In this document: positions 7,778-15,234 of the stretch, in pieces
Layout of the letters: each line of letters begins with the position of its first letter
Position numbering within the stretch: the first letter of the stretch is position 1
Source: DASVEE01 sp036399695
GTDB taxonomy: Bacteria > Acidobacteriota > Thermoanaerobaculia > Gp7-AA8
Direction: 5' to 3'
Length of the DNA: 18,969 nt
NCBI GenBank assembly: GCA_036399695.1
Contig: DASWMP010000326.1
Coordinates: 1 to 18,969 of the forward strand
The notes under the pieces: generated by a model
Database searches by the model: none
What the model was told of the DNA's origin: nothing
Seen by the model: only the letters and a program-made list of their open reading frames with translations
Program-made: the position numbers and the translations under genes

Positions 7778-8401
7778 TCAACTCCGTTTTCGAATACCGT
7801 CGAAGAGCACGTCCGTCATGAACGCCACGTCGACTTCGTCGGGCGGCGGCGCTTCGGACATCACGCGGTCGAGCACGATCGCGTTCGTCGACTCGATGAT
7901 GAAGAGGGCGAGGCGCTGGGAATCGAACTGGCGGATCTCCTCCGCTTTCATGGCCGCCTCGAGCTGCGCGGCGAAGTGGTCGAAGGCCCCCTTGTACTGC
8001 GGTTCACACGTGCGGCGATGCCGCCGCTGCTGCGCGGCGTTTCCCTCCGGCAGGCGGAGCGAAACGTAAAGGCGAAAGAACTCCCGATTGTCGTTGAAGA
8101 ACGAAATCTTGGCAGCCAGGGCCGCGCGGAGCTTGTCGTGAAACGACCCCACGGTGTCCATGGCACTGTCGATGTGCTTGATCAGGTCGGTGATGGCCCG
8201 CTCGAACGTCTTCTCGACGAGCTCATCGCGGTCGCGGAAGTAAAGGTAAATCGTCCCTTTCGCGACCCCGGCCTCCTCGGCAATCTCCTGCATCGTCGCC
8301 GCCGCCATACCTTTCCGGGCGATGACACGCATCGTCGCCTCCTGGATGGACTGGATGCGGTACTCCTGCACCACTTCTTCTTTGGACTTGGTTTGGACCA
8401 T
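7778..8401 (-). CDS. TetR-family transcriptional repressor of the efflux operon
   Basis: The product is 207 aa. An N-terminal TetR helix-turn-helix is clear at about residues 16-60 (MRVIARKGMAAATMQEIAEE, then AGVAKGTIYLYFRDRDELVE). The C-terminal ligand-binding half is helical and not recognisably similar to a characterised subfamily. It is the first gene of the operon and lies three bases before the tolC-like gene, so it is very probably co-transcribed with the pump. A perfect inverted repeat 24-45 bases upstream of its start is the likely operator, which would make the whole operon self-repressed until a ligand binds. The ATG has no strong Shine-Dalgarno sequence, which may keep repressor levels low. 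Confidence 0.93.
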   Translation of the reverse strand: MVQTKSKEEVVQEYRIQSIQEATMRVIARKGMAAATMQEIAEEAGVAKGTIYLYFRDRDELVEKTFERAITDLIKHIDSAMDTVGSFHDKLRAALAAKISFFNDNREFFRLYVSLRLPEGNAAQQRRHRRTCEPQYKGAFDHFAAQLEAAMKAEEIRQFDSQRLALFIIESTNAIVLDRVMSEAPPPDEVDVAFMTDVLFDGIRKRS

Positions 8402-8424
8402 AGGCTAGAACTCATCTGTTCAGG

Positions 8425-8446
8425 TCACTGAACGCGCGGTCAGTGA
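8425..8446. promoter_or_regulatory. Probable TetR operator (perfect inverted repeat)
   Basis: TCACTGA and TCAGTGA are perfect 7-bp inverted arms around an 8-bp GC-rich centre (ACGCGCGG). Size, symmetry and the position 24 bases upstream of the tetR ATG match TetR-family operators, many of which have a TGACC-type arm around a CG-rich middle. Binding here would overlap the promoter and repress tetR-tolC-adaptor-pump together. That the tetR product is the ligand is inferred from position. Confidence 0.7.
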
Positions 8447-8500
8447 ACCAGAAGACTTGGTCAGCGTCAAGAACGGAGTGGTCAGCGTTCACGAAGTTGT
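8438..8500. repeat. Three 21-bp units (GGTCAGYG) overlapping the tetR operator
   Basis: GGTCAGTG or GGTCAGCG begins at 8438, 8459 and 8480, exactly 21 bp apart; each is followed by a CA and later a GAA or GAAC segment. The first unit contains the right arm of the operator-like palindrome. A related GGTCACTGAAC starts 15 bp before the first unit (8423). The next unit position (8501, GACCGGAG) is degenerate. The units could be extra half-sites for the regulator. Confidence 0.7.
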
Positions 8501-8588
8501 GACCGGAGCGATACGGAATCTCCGTCTCTGGATGACGGAACTTTCGTCTGCCCCGACGGATGGCGGAGCGCCTGCGGCGCCTGGGGAA

Positions 8589-8668
8589 CGATAGGACCTA
8601 TGGGACCAATGGGACCCATAGGACTCATCGAAAGCCCATAGGTCCCATAGGTCCCATAGGTCCCATCG
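8589..8668. repeat. Long imperfect hairpin built of 9-bp units, 3' of the subtilase gene
   Basis: The right half (8635-8668) is CCCATAGGT repeated in tandem; the left half (8589-8622) is its imperfect inverted copy (CCTATGGGACC type), with a 12-base loop. It starts 40 bases downstream of the subtilase stop, so the transcript would form a hairpin of about 34 bp with few mismatches. It may act as a terminator or 3'-end stabiliser, though no T tract follows. The same 9-bp unit occurs at 2074-2108. Confidence 0.85.
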
Positions 8669-8707
8669 TCTCCCCTGCGCCCATGGAGCGCGGGTGTCAG
8701 CCCAGCA

Positions 8708-11698
8708 TCACGCCGCCCGCCGCCGCGCCGCCGCCTGAACGGTCGTCGCGCGGCGCACGGTCATCGCCGTGGTGTTCCCCTGCCCATCGGTCACTTCGAT
8801 GCGCAAATCGATTGCCCCGCGCGCCGTCCTGGCGATGCCGCTGACATCCGCGCGGTAGTGCGTACCGGTGGCGATGTGCCCCAGTTGCCGCACCATCCCG
8901 GAGTCCTCGGCGATGACGGTCAGCGGGAGCGGCTGCCACTCCCCTCCTTCAGTCCGCCAGAAAACGCGCGTTGCCGCGGCATCGAACGGCCGCGAGACGG
9001 GCACGCCGCCTTCATCGCGAAAATCGCCCGCCGAGAGCAGCAGCGCGGCCGGCGCGTTCGGCTCCAGATGGGTGACGACCGCGCCGTTCCCGTCGACGAA
9101 GCGCATCGAGGTCACTTCAGGCGGCCGTGCATCCTCCCGCGACGTATCGAACGTCGACGTCGCCTCGCCGAACACCGAGGACCATTCGACGCGGAGCGGC
9201 CCTCGCGTCTCGAAACGCTGAATGAACTCCGGCACCTCCTGCGTCTCCAGCAGGGCGCCGGTCACGCCATCGAAGAACCGCACGACCCCCGGGGTCCCGC
9301 GCCGCGCATCACCATGCGGACCCACGTGGTGCCCGCTGAAGATGACGGAGCTGCCCAGCGTCCCGACGAACGGCCGCGGGAACGCCGGCGCGAGGCCGAA
9401 GGCCACGACGCCTTCGCGGACGTCCACGGCCGCGGGCGACGGCACGAGCTCGTCGGAGAACCACGTCCTGTCGCCACGCGCGCGCAGCACCGGCGCGGCC
9501 ACCGTCCCGGCCGGCCATCCGGCCTGAAAACCGGCGGAGAACGCGCTGTCGGGATCGACGTCCGGCGTCGTCAGCAGCTCACCGCGCCAGGTGGCCGCCA
9601 GGCGCCCGTCCGCGACCGGCAGCGCGGCCAGATCCGAGCCGCGCTCGCGGTTCAACCATCGCCCCATGCCCAGCCACGCCGCCCCTTCCGGAACCGCCAC
9701 GGGATCGAAGCGGACCGTGGCGCGGCGGAAATCGCGCTCGTTCGTCAGCACGACCGTGCCGTGCGGCTCGTACACCGGCTGATGCTGCACGACCAGCAGG
9801 CGGTTGCGGTCGGGCTCGAACAGGGTCTCGGCCGCGAGCAGGCGCATGCCCCGCGGCAGGTCCGAGATCCGCAGCTCCGGTGCGCCGGTCGGCTGCAACG
9901 TGTAGCCTGCCTCCGGCGTGACGATGCGGAAGTGCTGCAGCCGCACCGCATTCCCGCCGTAAGAGCTCAGCGTCCGGCCGGTGTCATCGACACCGGCCAG
10001 GCGGACCCGATGCGGTGCATCGGCCTGCGACAGCGCGAGCGTCAGGTCGTCCGTCACGGTTTCGCGCCGCACGATCACCCGGTCCTGCGACATGCAGATG
10101 ACGTCGTACGTCCCTTCCGGCACCAGCGCCTCGATGCCGCGCGCGTGATAGATGGACCTCGTCCAATAGCCCGGCTTCCAGAGACTGACGAACGCGCCCA
10201 GCTCGTCCGACGTCACGACGGCCTTCGCCGCCTTGACGAACGTCCAGGGAATCTGCCCCGCCGGCTGCCCATCGGCCGTCACGGTGATGCGCCCGCCGAA
10301 CGTCAGCGTATCCAGCGACGGCGCGCCGGCCGCGGCGTTGTTCACCTGGATCGTCAGGACCACGTCCCGGCTCTCTTTCGGTCCGAGCGCGAACGTCGAG
10401 GGCTCGGCCGTCACAGCGATCCCGTTCTGCGACGGCGTCCGTAGCGCGAACGACGCTGCCGCCTCGCCGTAATTCGTCACCCGCACCGTCTGCGACGCGT
10501 CCCATTCCGGCAGCACGGGACGCGAGCGCCCGAACGCCACCAGCGCCGGCGACGCCGTCGTCAGCGCCGACGCCGCCGCGCGCACGTCAATCCGCCCTCC
10601 GCCCTGCGCCATCACCTCTGTATCGATCGGCACTGCCGTCGTGACCAGCAGCGCCTTCACCTCCATGGGCGTGAGCTCCGGCCTGAGCGAAAGCAGCAGC
10701 GCGCACGCCCCGGCGACGTGTGGTGTGGCCATCGACGTGCCGCTGTACACGACCGTGCCGCCGCCCACTTTCGCCGACCGGATGTCCACGCCCGGCGCGA
10801 CCACTTCCGGCTTCATCGTCAGCGTCACATGCACCGGTCCGCGCGAGGAGAACGAGGCGAGCCGGTCGTCGCCGTCGGTCGCGCCGACCGTGATCGCTCC
10901 GGCCGCCGCCGCGGGCGTCCCGAGGAACTGGCCGACCCCGTCGTTGCCAGCCGCGACGCAGGCGATCACGCCCGTCGCGACCGCGTTCTCGACGGCAGCG
11001 ATCGTTGGATCGTCGACATACGAAAAGGACGAGCCGAGGCTGAGATTGATGATGTGCGCGCGATCGGAGAGGTCGCCGTCCTGGTTCGGATCGACGGCAC
11101 GCTCGATGGCCGCGATGACGTCAGAGGACATTCCGCCGCCGTTGTCGCCGAGGACGCGGTAAGAGAGCAGGCGGGCAGCGGGAGCGACGTCCAGCACCGT
11201 CCCGGCTACATGCGTTCCATGGCCATACCCGTCGGTTGGATCGTCGTCCTGTCCGACGAAATCGTAACCGCCGGCGATCCTGCCGGCGAAGCGTTCGTGC
11301 TTGGGATCGATCCCGCTGTCGATGACCGCGACAACGATTCCCTCCCCCTGCTTGCCGAGCTGCGCCCAGAAGCGCTCCGCGCCGATCCGTGCGACCGAGC
11401 CGTGGTCGGCCAGCGCCTTCATCTCACGATCTTCATGCACGCTCTTCACGTACGGCAGCGCGCGCAGCTCCTCGATCCGTGCACGCGTGACCGTCAGTGC
11501 AGCGCCGCGGAACACGCGCGAGTACTCGTGGCGCAGTTCCGCTGAGGCGTCCCGGCGCAGGCGTCCGTGCAGCGTGGAGAGCCGCGCGCGCGTCGATTCC
11601 GGCGCGGCGATCCTGTACTCGACGATCACGGGAACGCGATCGGTCGCGGCTTTCGGGGCAGGGACGGCGAGCGCGAGCAGGAGCGCCAGCAGAGGCAT
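8708..11698 (-). CDS. Secreted subtilisin-like serine peptidase (S8)
   Basis: The product is 996 aa. A signal peptide (about 1-18, MPLLALLLALAVPAPKAA) is followed by an I9-type propeptide (about 22-92, VPVIVEYRIAAPE to YVKSVHEDREM) and an S8 catalytic domain (about 105-380). The complete triad is visible: D127 in VAVIDSGID, H160 in GHGTHVAGT, S322 in GTSMATPHVAG, with oxyanion N252 in AAGNDG. So it should be an active, self-processing protease. About 600 residues follow. Residues about 390-470 look like an Fn3/Ig-like fold (VRVTNYGEAAASFALRTPSQ and a following LGPKESRDVVLTIQV); I cannot assign the rest, which is beta-rich and likely anchors or binds substrate. No membrane anchor or sorting signal is obvious. 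The ATG lacks a Shine-Dalgarno sequence. It diverges from the kinase-STAND gene. Confidence 0.95.
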   Translation of the reverse strand: MPLLALLLALAVPAPKAATDRVPVIVEYRIAAPESTRARLSTLHGRLRRDASAELRHEYSRVFRGAALTVTRARIEELRALPYVKSVHEDREMKALADHGSVARIGAERFWAQLGKQGEGIVVAVIDSGIDPKHERFAGRIAGGYDFVGQDDDPTDGYGHGTHVAGTVLDVAPAARLLSYRVLGDNGGGMSSDVIAAIERAVDPNQDGDLSDRAHIINLSLGSSFSYVDDPTIAAVENAVATGVIACVAAGNDGVGQFLGTPAAAAGAITVGATDGDDRLASFSSRGPVHVTLTMKPEVVAPGVDIRSAKVGGGTVVYSGTSMATPHVAGACALLLSLRPELTPMEVKALLVTTAVPIDTEVMAQGGGRIDVRAAASALTTASPALVAFGRSRPVLPEWDASQTVRVTNYGEAAASFALRTPSQNGIAVTAEPSTFALGPKESRDVVLTIQVNNAAAGAPSLDTLTFGGRITVTADGQPAGQIPWTFVKAAKAVVTSDELGAFVSLWKPGYWTRSIYHARGIEALVPEGTYDVICMSQDRVIVRRETVTDDLTLALSQADAPHRVRLAGVDDTGRTLSSYGGNAVRLQHFRIVTPEAGYTLQPTGAPELRISDLPRGMRLLAAETLFEPDRNRLLVVQHQPVYEPHGTVVLTNERDFRRATVRFDPVAVPEGAAWLGMGRWLNRERGSDLAALPVADGRLAATWRGELLTTPDVDPDSAFSAGFQAGWPAGTVAAPVLRARGDRTWFSDELVPSPAAVDVREGVVAFGLAPAFPRPFVGTLGSSVIFSGHHVGPHGDARRGTPGVVRFFDGVTGALLETQEVPEFIQRFETRGPLRVEWSSVFGEATSTFDTSREDARPPEVTSMRFVDGNGAVVTHLEPNAPAALLLSAGDFRDEGGVPVSRPFDAAATRVFWRTEGGEWQPLPLTVIAEDSGMVRQLGHIATGTHYRADVSGIARTARGAIDLRIEVTDGQGNTTAMTVRRATTVQAAARRRAA

Positions 11699-11758
11699 AT
11701 ACCGGTACGACGAGCGCCCCGCGATTATGTTTCGTCCACTACAATCCCCTCACCCGTC
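11699..11758. promoter_or_regulatory. Divergent promoter region with very short 5' leaders
   Basis: Only 60 bp separate two divergent starts. On the plus strand TACAAT (11740-11745) is a good -10 element whose predicted start point is about seven bases before the kinase ATG. On the minus strand CATAAT (11728-11723) is a possible -10 for the peptidase gene, giving a leader of about 18 bases. Neither has a clear -35, and neither start has a Shine-Dalgarno sequence. The two promoters overlap, so the genes could be co-regulated or compete. Confidence 0.5.
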
Positions 11759-14700
11759 ATGCTCGCCCCCGGTTCGCGTCTTGGCCGCTATGAAATCCGT
11801 ACGCTCCTCGGCGCCGGAGGCATGGGAGAGGTCTATCTCGCGCACGACACGCAGCTCCTGCGGCCCGTCGCGCTGAAGGTGCTGGGGGCGGCGCTGCGGT
11901 CGGACCTGGAGCTGCGCAAGCGGCTCGAGTACGAGGCTCGCGCGGCCTCGGCACTCAACCATCCGAACATCCTCACGGTGTACGAGGTCGGGCAGGAAGG
12001 GGAAGACCACTTCATCGCCACGGAGTACGTCAGCGGGATCACGCTGCGCCAGCGGATGCTGCGGGCGGAGCTGAACCTCGGCGAGGTGCTGAACATCGCC
12101 GTGCAGATCGCCTCCGCGCTGGCCGCGGCCGACGCCGCCGGGCTGGTGCACCGCGACGTCAAGCCGGACAACATCATGCTCCGGCCGGACGGTTACCTGA
12201 AGCTGCTCGACTTCGGCCTGGCCCGCGCCGTCGACGGCACGCAGGGCCTCCGCCAGACCGACCCCTACGTCGTCCGCGGTACCGTCTTCTACATGTCGCC
12301 CGAACAGTTGCGCGGCACCGCCGTCGATGCCCGGACCGACGTCTGGAGCACCGGCGTCGTGCTGTACGAGCTGATCTCCGGCCGCCTGCCGTTCGACGGC
12401 GACAGTGCCAGCGACGTCGTCGCCGCCATTCTGCGCAACACGCCGGTGATGCTGACGACCCATCGTGGCGCGCCCGTTCCTCCGCGGCTCGAAGACGTCG
12501 TGGCCAGGGCGATGCACAAGGATCGCGCGCAGCGCTACCAGTCGGCGCGCGAGCTGCTCGAGGATCTCCAGCGGCTGCGCGCCGATCTCGAGCACAACCC
12601 TTCGGTGCTGCACGAGGTCGAGGACCCCCGCCGCACGATCACCGAGCGGGTCGCGGTCAGCGATCCACTGCCGCCAACCAACCTGCCGTCCAACCTCACG
12701 CCGCTCGTCGGACGCGATCTCGAACGGCGCGAAGTCGCCGAGCTCCTCCTGCGCGACGACGTACGCATGGTGACGCTCACGGGACCGGGCGGCACCGGCA
12801 AGACGCGCCTCAGCCTCGCCATCGGCCTCGATCTTCTGCCGGACATGGAGGATGGCGTGCAGGTCATCTCCCTGGCGACGATCCGCGATCCGGAGCTCGT
12901 CGTCTCGGAGATCGCCGCGACCTTCGGCGTCGGCGAAGGCAGCGCCGCGCTGCTCGATATCGTGACGAAGACGCTGAAGGAGAAAAAGCTCCTCCTCATC
13001 CTCGACAACTTCGAGCAGGTCACGGATGCGGCTCCCGCGATCGCGCAGCTCCTCGCCGCCACGCCGCGCGTGAAGGTGCTGGCCACCAGCCGCGCGCCGC
13101 TGCGCATCGCCGGCGAGCACGAGTACGCCGTACCGCCGTTGACGATGCCGCCGCTCGACCTGCCGCTCTCCCACGAAGCGCTCGCCAGCTACGCCTCCGT
13201 CGCCCTCTTCCTCGAGCGCGCCTCGGCGATCAAGAGCGACTTCACGATCACGGCCGACAACGCCGCTGCCATCGCCGAGCTCTGCGTCCGCCTCGAAGGG
13301 CTGCCGCTGGCCATCGAGCTCGCCGCCGCGCGCATCAAGCTCCTCCCGCCGCAGGCGATGCTCGCCCGGCTCGACAATCGCCTCAACCTCCTGGCCGGCG
13401 GGCGCCGCGACCTGCCGGAACGCCAGCAGACGATGCGCGCCGCCATCTCGTGGGGCTACAACCTGCTCCCGAACACGGAGAAGCGGCTGTTCTCGACGCT
13501 CTCGGTCTTCCGCGGCGGGTTCACCATCCCCGCGGCCGAAGCGCTGGCCGGCGAAGACGTGCTGGACTGCCTCTCGTCGCTCGTCGACAAGAGCTTCATG
13601 CGCCGTGACGCGACGTCGACGGACGACGCGCCGCGCTTCCGCATGCTGGAGACGATCCGCGAGTACGGCCTGGAGTGCCTGCTCGAGGACGGCCGCAACG
13701 TAGAGGTCCGCGGCGCGCACGCCCGGCTGATGGTGCGCCTGGCGAACGGCGGCACGGACTTTACGCGGGAAGACGACAACTTCCGCGCGGCACTCGAATG
13801 GACGACGGCCTCCGGCGACGTGGAAACGTCGCTGCAACTCGCCGGCGCCCTCTGGTGGTACTGGTACGTCCACGGCCACTACTCGGAAGGGCAGCGCTGG
13901 GTGGAAGCGGTGCTGGCAATGCCGGGAAGCGACACTTCGCCGGCGCGGGCGAAGGTGCTGACCGGCGCCGGCGCGCTGGCATTCCTGCAATGCGATTACT
14001 CGCGCGCCATCGCCTTCCTCGACGAGAGCATCGACGAATCGCGGGTCATGAACGACCGCCGCCAGCTCGCGCAGGCGCTGCAGTTCCGCGGCTCGATCGC
14101 CCGCGAGCGCGGCGAGTACGATCACGCCATCGACCTCCACTCGATGTCGATGGGGATCTGGCGCGAGCTCGGCGACCGGACGAACGTCGCCCGCTCGATG
14201 AACAACATCGCCTTCGCGTCCTGGTTGAGCGGCGATTTCGCGCGGACGGTGGAGCTCTGCCGCGAGACGCTGCCGCTCTTCCGCGAGGAGCGCGAGACCG
14301 AAGGGACGGTCTGGTCGCTGATGAATCTCGCCGCGGCCGCCCACTACGCCGGCGATGACGACCGCGCCGAGCAGCGCCTCGAAGAGTCGCTCTCCTGGTC
14401 GCGCACCGGCAACTTCAAGGAAGGCATCGCCTGGTCGCTCAATCTGCTGGGCTGCGTCCTCCGCACCCGCGGCGACATTCCCCGCGCCCGCACGCTCCTC
14501 CGCGATTCGTTACAGCTCCACTGGGAGCTCGGCGACCGCTGGCGCAGCTCCAGCGTCCTGGCCTGCCTGGCCGCCCTCAGCCCCGACGCCGCTACCAGCG
14601 CCCGCCTCTTCGGCGCCGCCGACGCCCTGCGCACCCGCCTCGGCACCCCGGTCCCGCCGGTCGATCGCGCCATGTACGAGCAGGACATCGCCGTGATGCG

Positions 14701-14770
14701 CCACCACCCCGATTGGGAGGTCGGCGCCACGATGCGCGCCGATGACGTGATCGCGCTCGCGCTGGGGTGA
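11759..14770 (+). CDS. PknB-type Ser/Thr kinase fused to a STAND ATPase and TPR domain (PknK-like)
   Basis: The product is 1003 aa. Residues 10-275 are a complete Hanks-type kinase: Gly-rich loop LGAGGMGEVYLA, K40 in VALKV, HRDVKPDN with D133, D151 in DFG, SPEQLRG and DVWSTGVVLYEL. After a linker, residues about 312-640 are a STAND/NB-ARC-like ATPase with Walker A GPGGTGKT (K348), Walker B LLLILDNFE (D416), sensor VLATSRAPL and the GLPLAIELAAARI motif, followed by a winged-helix region. Residues about 685-930 are TPR-like helices. This order resembles M. tuberculosis PknK. No C-terminal LuxR-type helix-turn-helix and no membrane helix are visible, so it is probably a cytoplasmic signalling protein that senses a ligand through the TPR/STAND part. 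The ATG at 11759 is chosen because kinase homology begins there; an in-frame GTG at 11567 would read through the promoter. Target unknown. Confidence 0.95.
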   Translation: MLAPGSRLGRYEIRTLLGAGGMGEVYLAHDTQLLRPVALKVLGAALRSDLELRKRLEYEARAASALNHPNILTVYEVGQEGEDHFIATEYVSGITLRQRMLRAELNLGEVLNIAVQIASALAAADAAGLVHRDVKPDNIMLRPDGYLKLLDFGLARAVDGTQGLRQTDPYVVRGTVFYMSPEQLRGTAVDARTDVWSTGVVLYELISGRLPFDGDSASDVVAAILRNTPVMLTTHRGAPVPPRLEDVVARAMHKDRAQRYQSARELLEDLQRLRADLEHNPSVLHEVEDPRRTITERVAVSDPLPPTNLPSNLTPLVGRDLERREVAELLLRDDVRMVTLTGPGGTGKTRLSLAIGLDLLPDMEDGVQVISLATIRDPELVVSEIAATFGVGEGSAALLDIVTKTLKEKKLLLILDNFEQVTDAAPAIAQLLAATPRVKVLATSRAPLRIAGEHEYAVPPLTMPPLDLPLSHEALASYASVALFLERASAIKSDFTITADNAAAIAELCVRLEGLPLAIELAAARIKLLPPQAMLARLDNRLNLLAGGRRDLPERQQTMRAAISWGYNLLPNTEKRLFSTLSVFRGGFTIPAAEALAGEDVLDCLSSLVDKSFMRRDATSTDDAPRFRMLETIREYGLECLLEDGRNVEVRGAHARLMVRLANGGTDFTREDDNFRAALEWTTASGDVETSLQLAGALWWYWYVHGHYSEGQRWVEAVLAMPGSDTSPARAKVLTGAGALAFLQCDYSRAIAFLDESIDESRVMNDRRQLAQALQFRGSIARERGEYDHAIDLHSMSMGIWRELGDRTNVARSMNNIAFASWLSGDFARTVELCRETLPLFREERETEGTVWSLMNLAAAAHYAGDDDRAEQRLEESLSWSRTGNFKEGIAWSLNLLGCVLRTRGDIPRARTLLRDSLQLHWELGDRWRSSSVLACLAALSPDAATSARLFGAADALRTRLGTPVPPVDRAMYEQDIAVMRHHPDWEVGATMRADDVIALALG

Positions 14771-14779
14771 GGGCGGCGA

Positions 14780-15010
14780 GTTACCGCTCTTCACTCGGGA
14801 GCTACGTGCCGTCACTCGTGAGTTACCGCGCGTCACTCGTGAGTTACCGCGCGTCACTCGGGGGTTACGGACGGTCATCGGCGAAGGTGCATTGCTGCTC
14901 ACCGGATTACCGCGGGTGCTTCGGGGACATCGGAAACGGCTTCGGGCGTTACCGGCGGTCACTCCGGGACCAACATTTTTCATCCCGTCGTTACCGATGG
15001 TCATCCGCGA
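14780..15010. repeat. 21-bp tandem array, block 1 (GTTACCG...TCACTC), 11 units
   Basis: Starting ten bases after the kinase gene stop, units of exactly 21 bp begin GTTAC and contain TCACTCG near their end (14780, 14801, 14822, 14843). Several later units (14864, 14906, 14948, 14990) keep recognisable GTTAC or ATTAC and GTCA elements, with strongly decayed units between them, but the 21-bp phase never slips over 231 bp. The CACTCGTGAG junction is a near-palindrome repeated on one helix face. Plus-strand translation gives a 88-codon open frame of SYRASLV-type heptads, but its serine codons are nearly all TCA, a poor fit to the GC-rich codon use around it, so conservation looks DNA-level. Confidence 0.9.
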
Positions 15011-15019
15011 GTGATGGTC

Positions 15020-15082
15020 GCGTTCGAATTTAGAACAGCAGCGTTCTGATTTAGAACGATCGTGTTCTGATTTAGAACACTA
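15020..15082. repeat. 21-bp tandem array, block 2: three GTTC-N7-GAAC palindromes
   Basis: Three 21-bp units each hold a palindrome with GTTC and GAAC ends: 15022-15036 (GTTCGAATTTAGAAC), 15043-15057 and 15064-15078 (both GTTCTGATTTAGAAC, with 5-bp arms). The palindromes are spaced exactly 21 bp. They are AT-richer than everything around them. This looks like a row of binding sites for a dimeric protein, but lies between the 3' ends of two convergent genes, not at a promoter. Confidence 0.88.
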
Positions 15083-15087
15083 CGGTG

Positions 15088-15234
15088 ATCCGCGAGTGGG
15101 CAATCTTGCTTCGGGAGTGAAGATTCGTCATCCGCGAGTGATCGTTTTTGCTTCGCGAGTGAAGATTCGTCATCCGCGGATGATCGTTTTTGCTTCGCGA
15201 GTGATCGGCGGTAACTCGCGAATGACGGTTGGTT
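15088..15234. repeat. 21-bp tandem array, block 3 (CGCGAGTGA), seven units
   Basis: The anchor GAGT, or its variants GGAT and GAAT, begins at 15094, 15115, 15136, 15157, 15178, 15199 and 15220, each exactly 21 bp apart. Two unit types partly alternate: one follows the anchor with GAAGATTCGTCATC, the other with GATCGTTTTTGCTT. The CATCCGCGAGTG element resembles the block 1 junction CACTCGTGAGT, so blocks 1 and 3 are probably related. The remaining 91 bp to the end of the next gene (15235-15325) show no repeat, gene or clear terminator. Confidence 0.9.

Larger units (their letters stand above)
8402..8707. other. Intergenic regulatory region between tetR and the subtilase gene
   Basis: Both neighbouring genes are on the minus strand: the subtilase gene ends at 8708 and tetR starts at 8401. 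The stretch holds the tetR promoter with its operator-like repeat (8425-8446), a 21-bp-spaced repeat (8438-8500), a poorly conserved stretch (8501-8588) with CGTCT and GACGGA recurring, a GC hairpin around 8567-8580, and a long 9-bp-unit hairpin (8589-8668) just 3' of the subtilase gene. I see no gene. Confidence 0.8.

Noticed and set aside
6464..8431. A 655-codon plus-strand open frame across tolC and tetR
   Set aside because: It spans two clearly real minus-strand genes and encodes a biased, motif-free product.
11567..11758. Upstream GTG start for the kinase gene
   Set aside because: It would add 64 Arg-rich residues overlapping the divergent gene and the promoter. Kinase homology begins right after ATG 11759.
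11750..14344. An 864-codon minus-strand open frame opposite the kinase-STAND gene
   Set aside because: Arg/Glu/Val-rich antisense product with no motif. The plus-strand frame carries full kinase and Walker motifs.
11699..14770. Antiphage STAND (Avs-like) defence system
   Set aside because: The kinase-STAND-TPR order is a common signalling architecture, the adjacent protease is exported, and no effector domain or other defence gene is nearby.
14767..15033. An 88-codon frame (GTG overlapping the kinase stop) of SYRASLV heptads
   Set aside because: The overlap is suggestive, but its serines use almost only TCA, unlike the GC-rich codons nearby, and several units have decayed to unrelated residues. 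The repeat looks conserved as DNA.
15022..15078. LexA/SOS boxes
   Set aside because: The arms are GTTC...GAAC, not the GAAC-N4-GTTC order of the Gram-positive-type box, and the site is not near a gene start.
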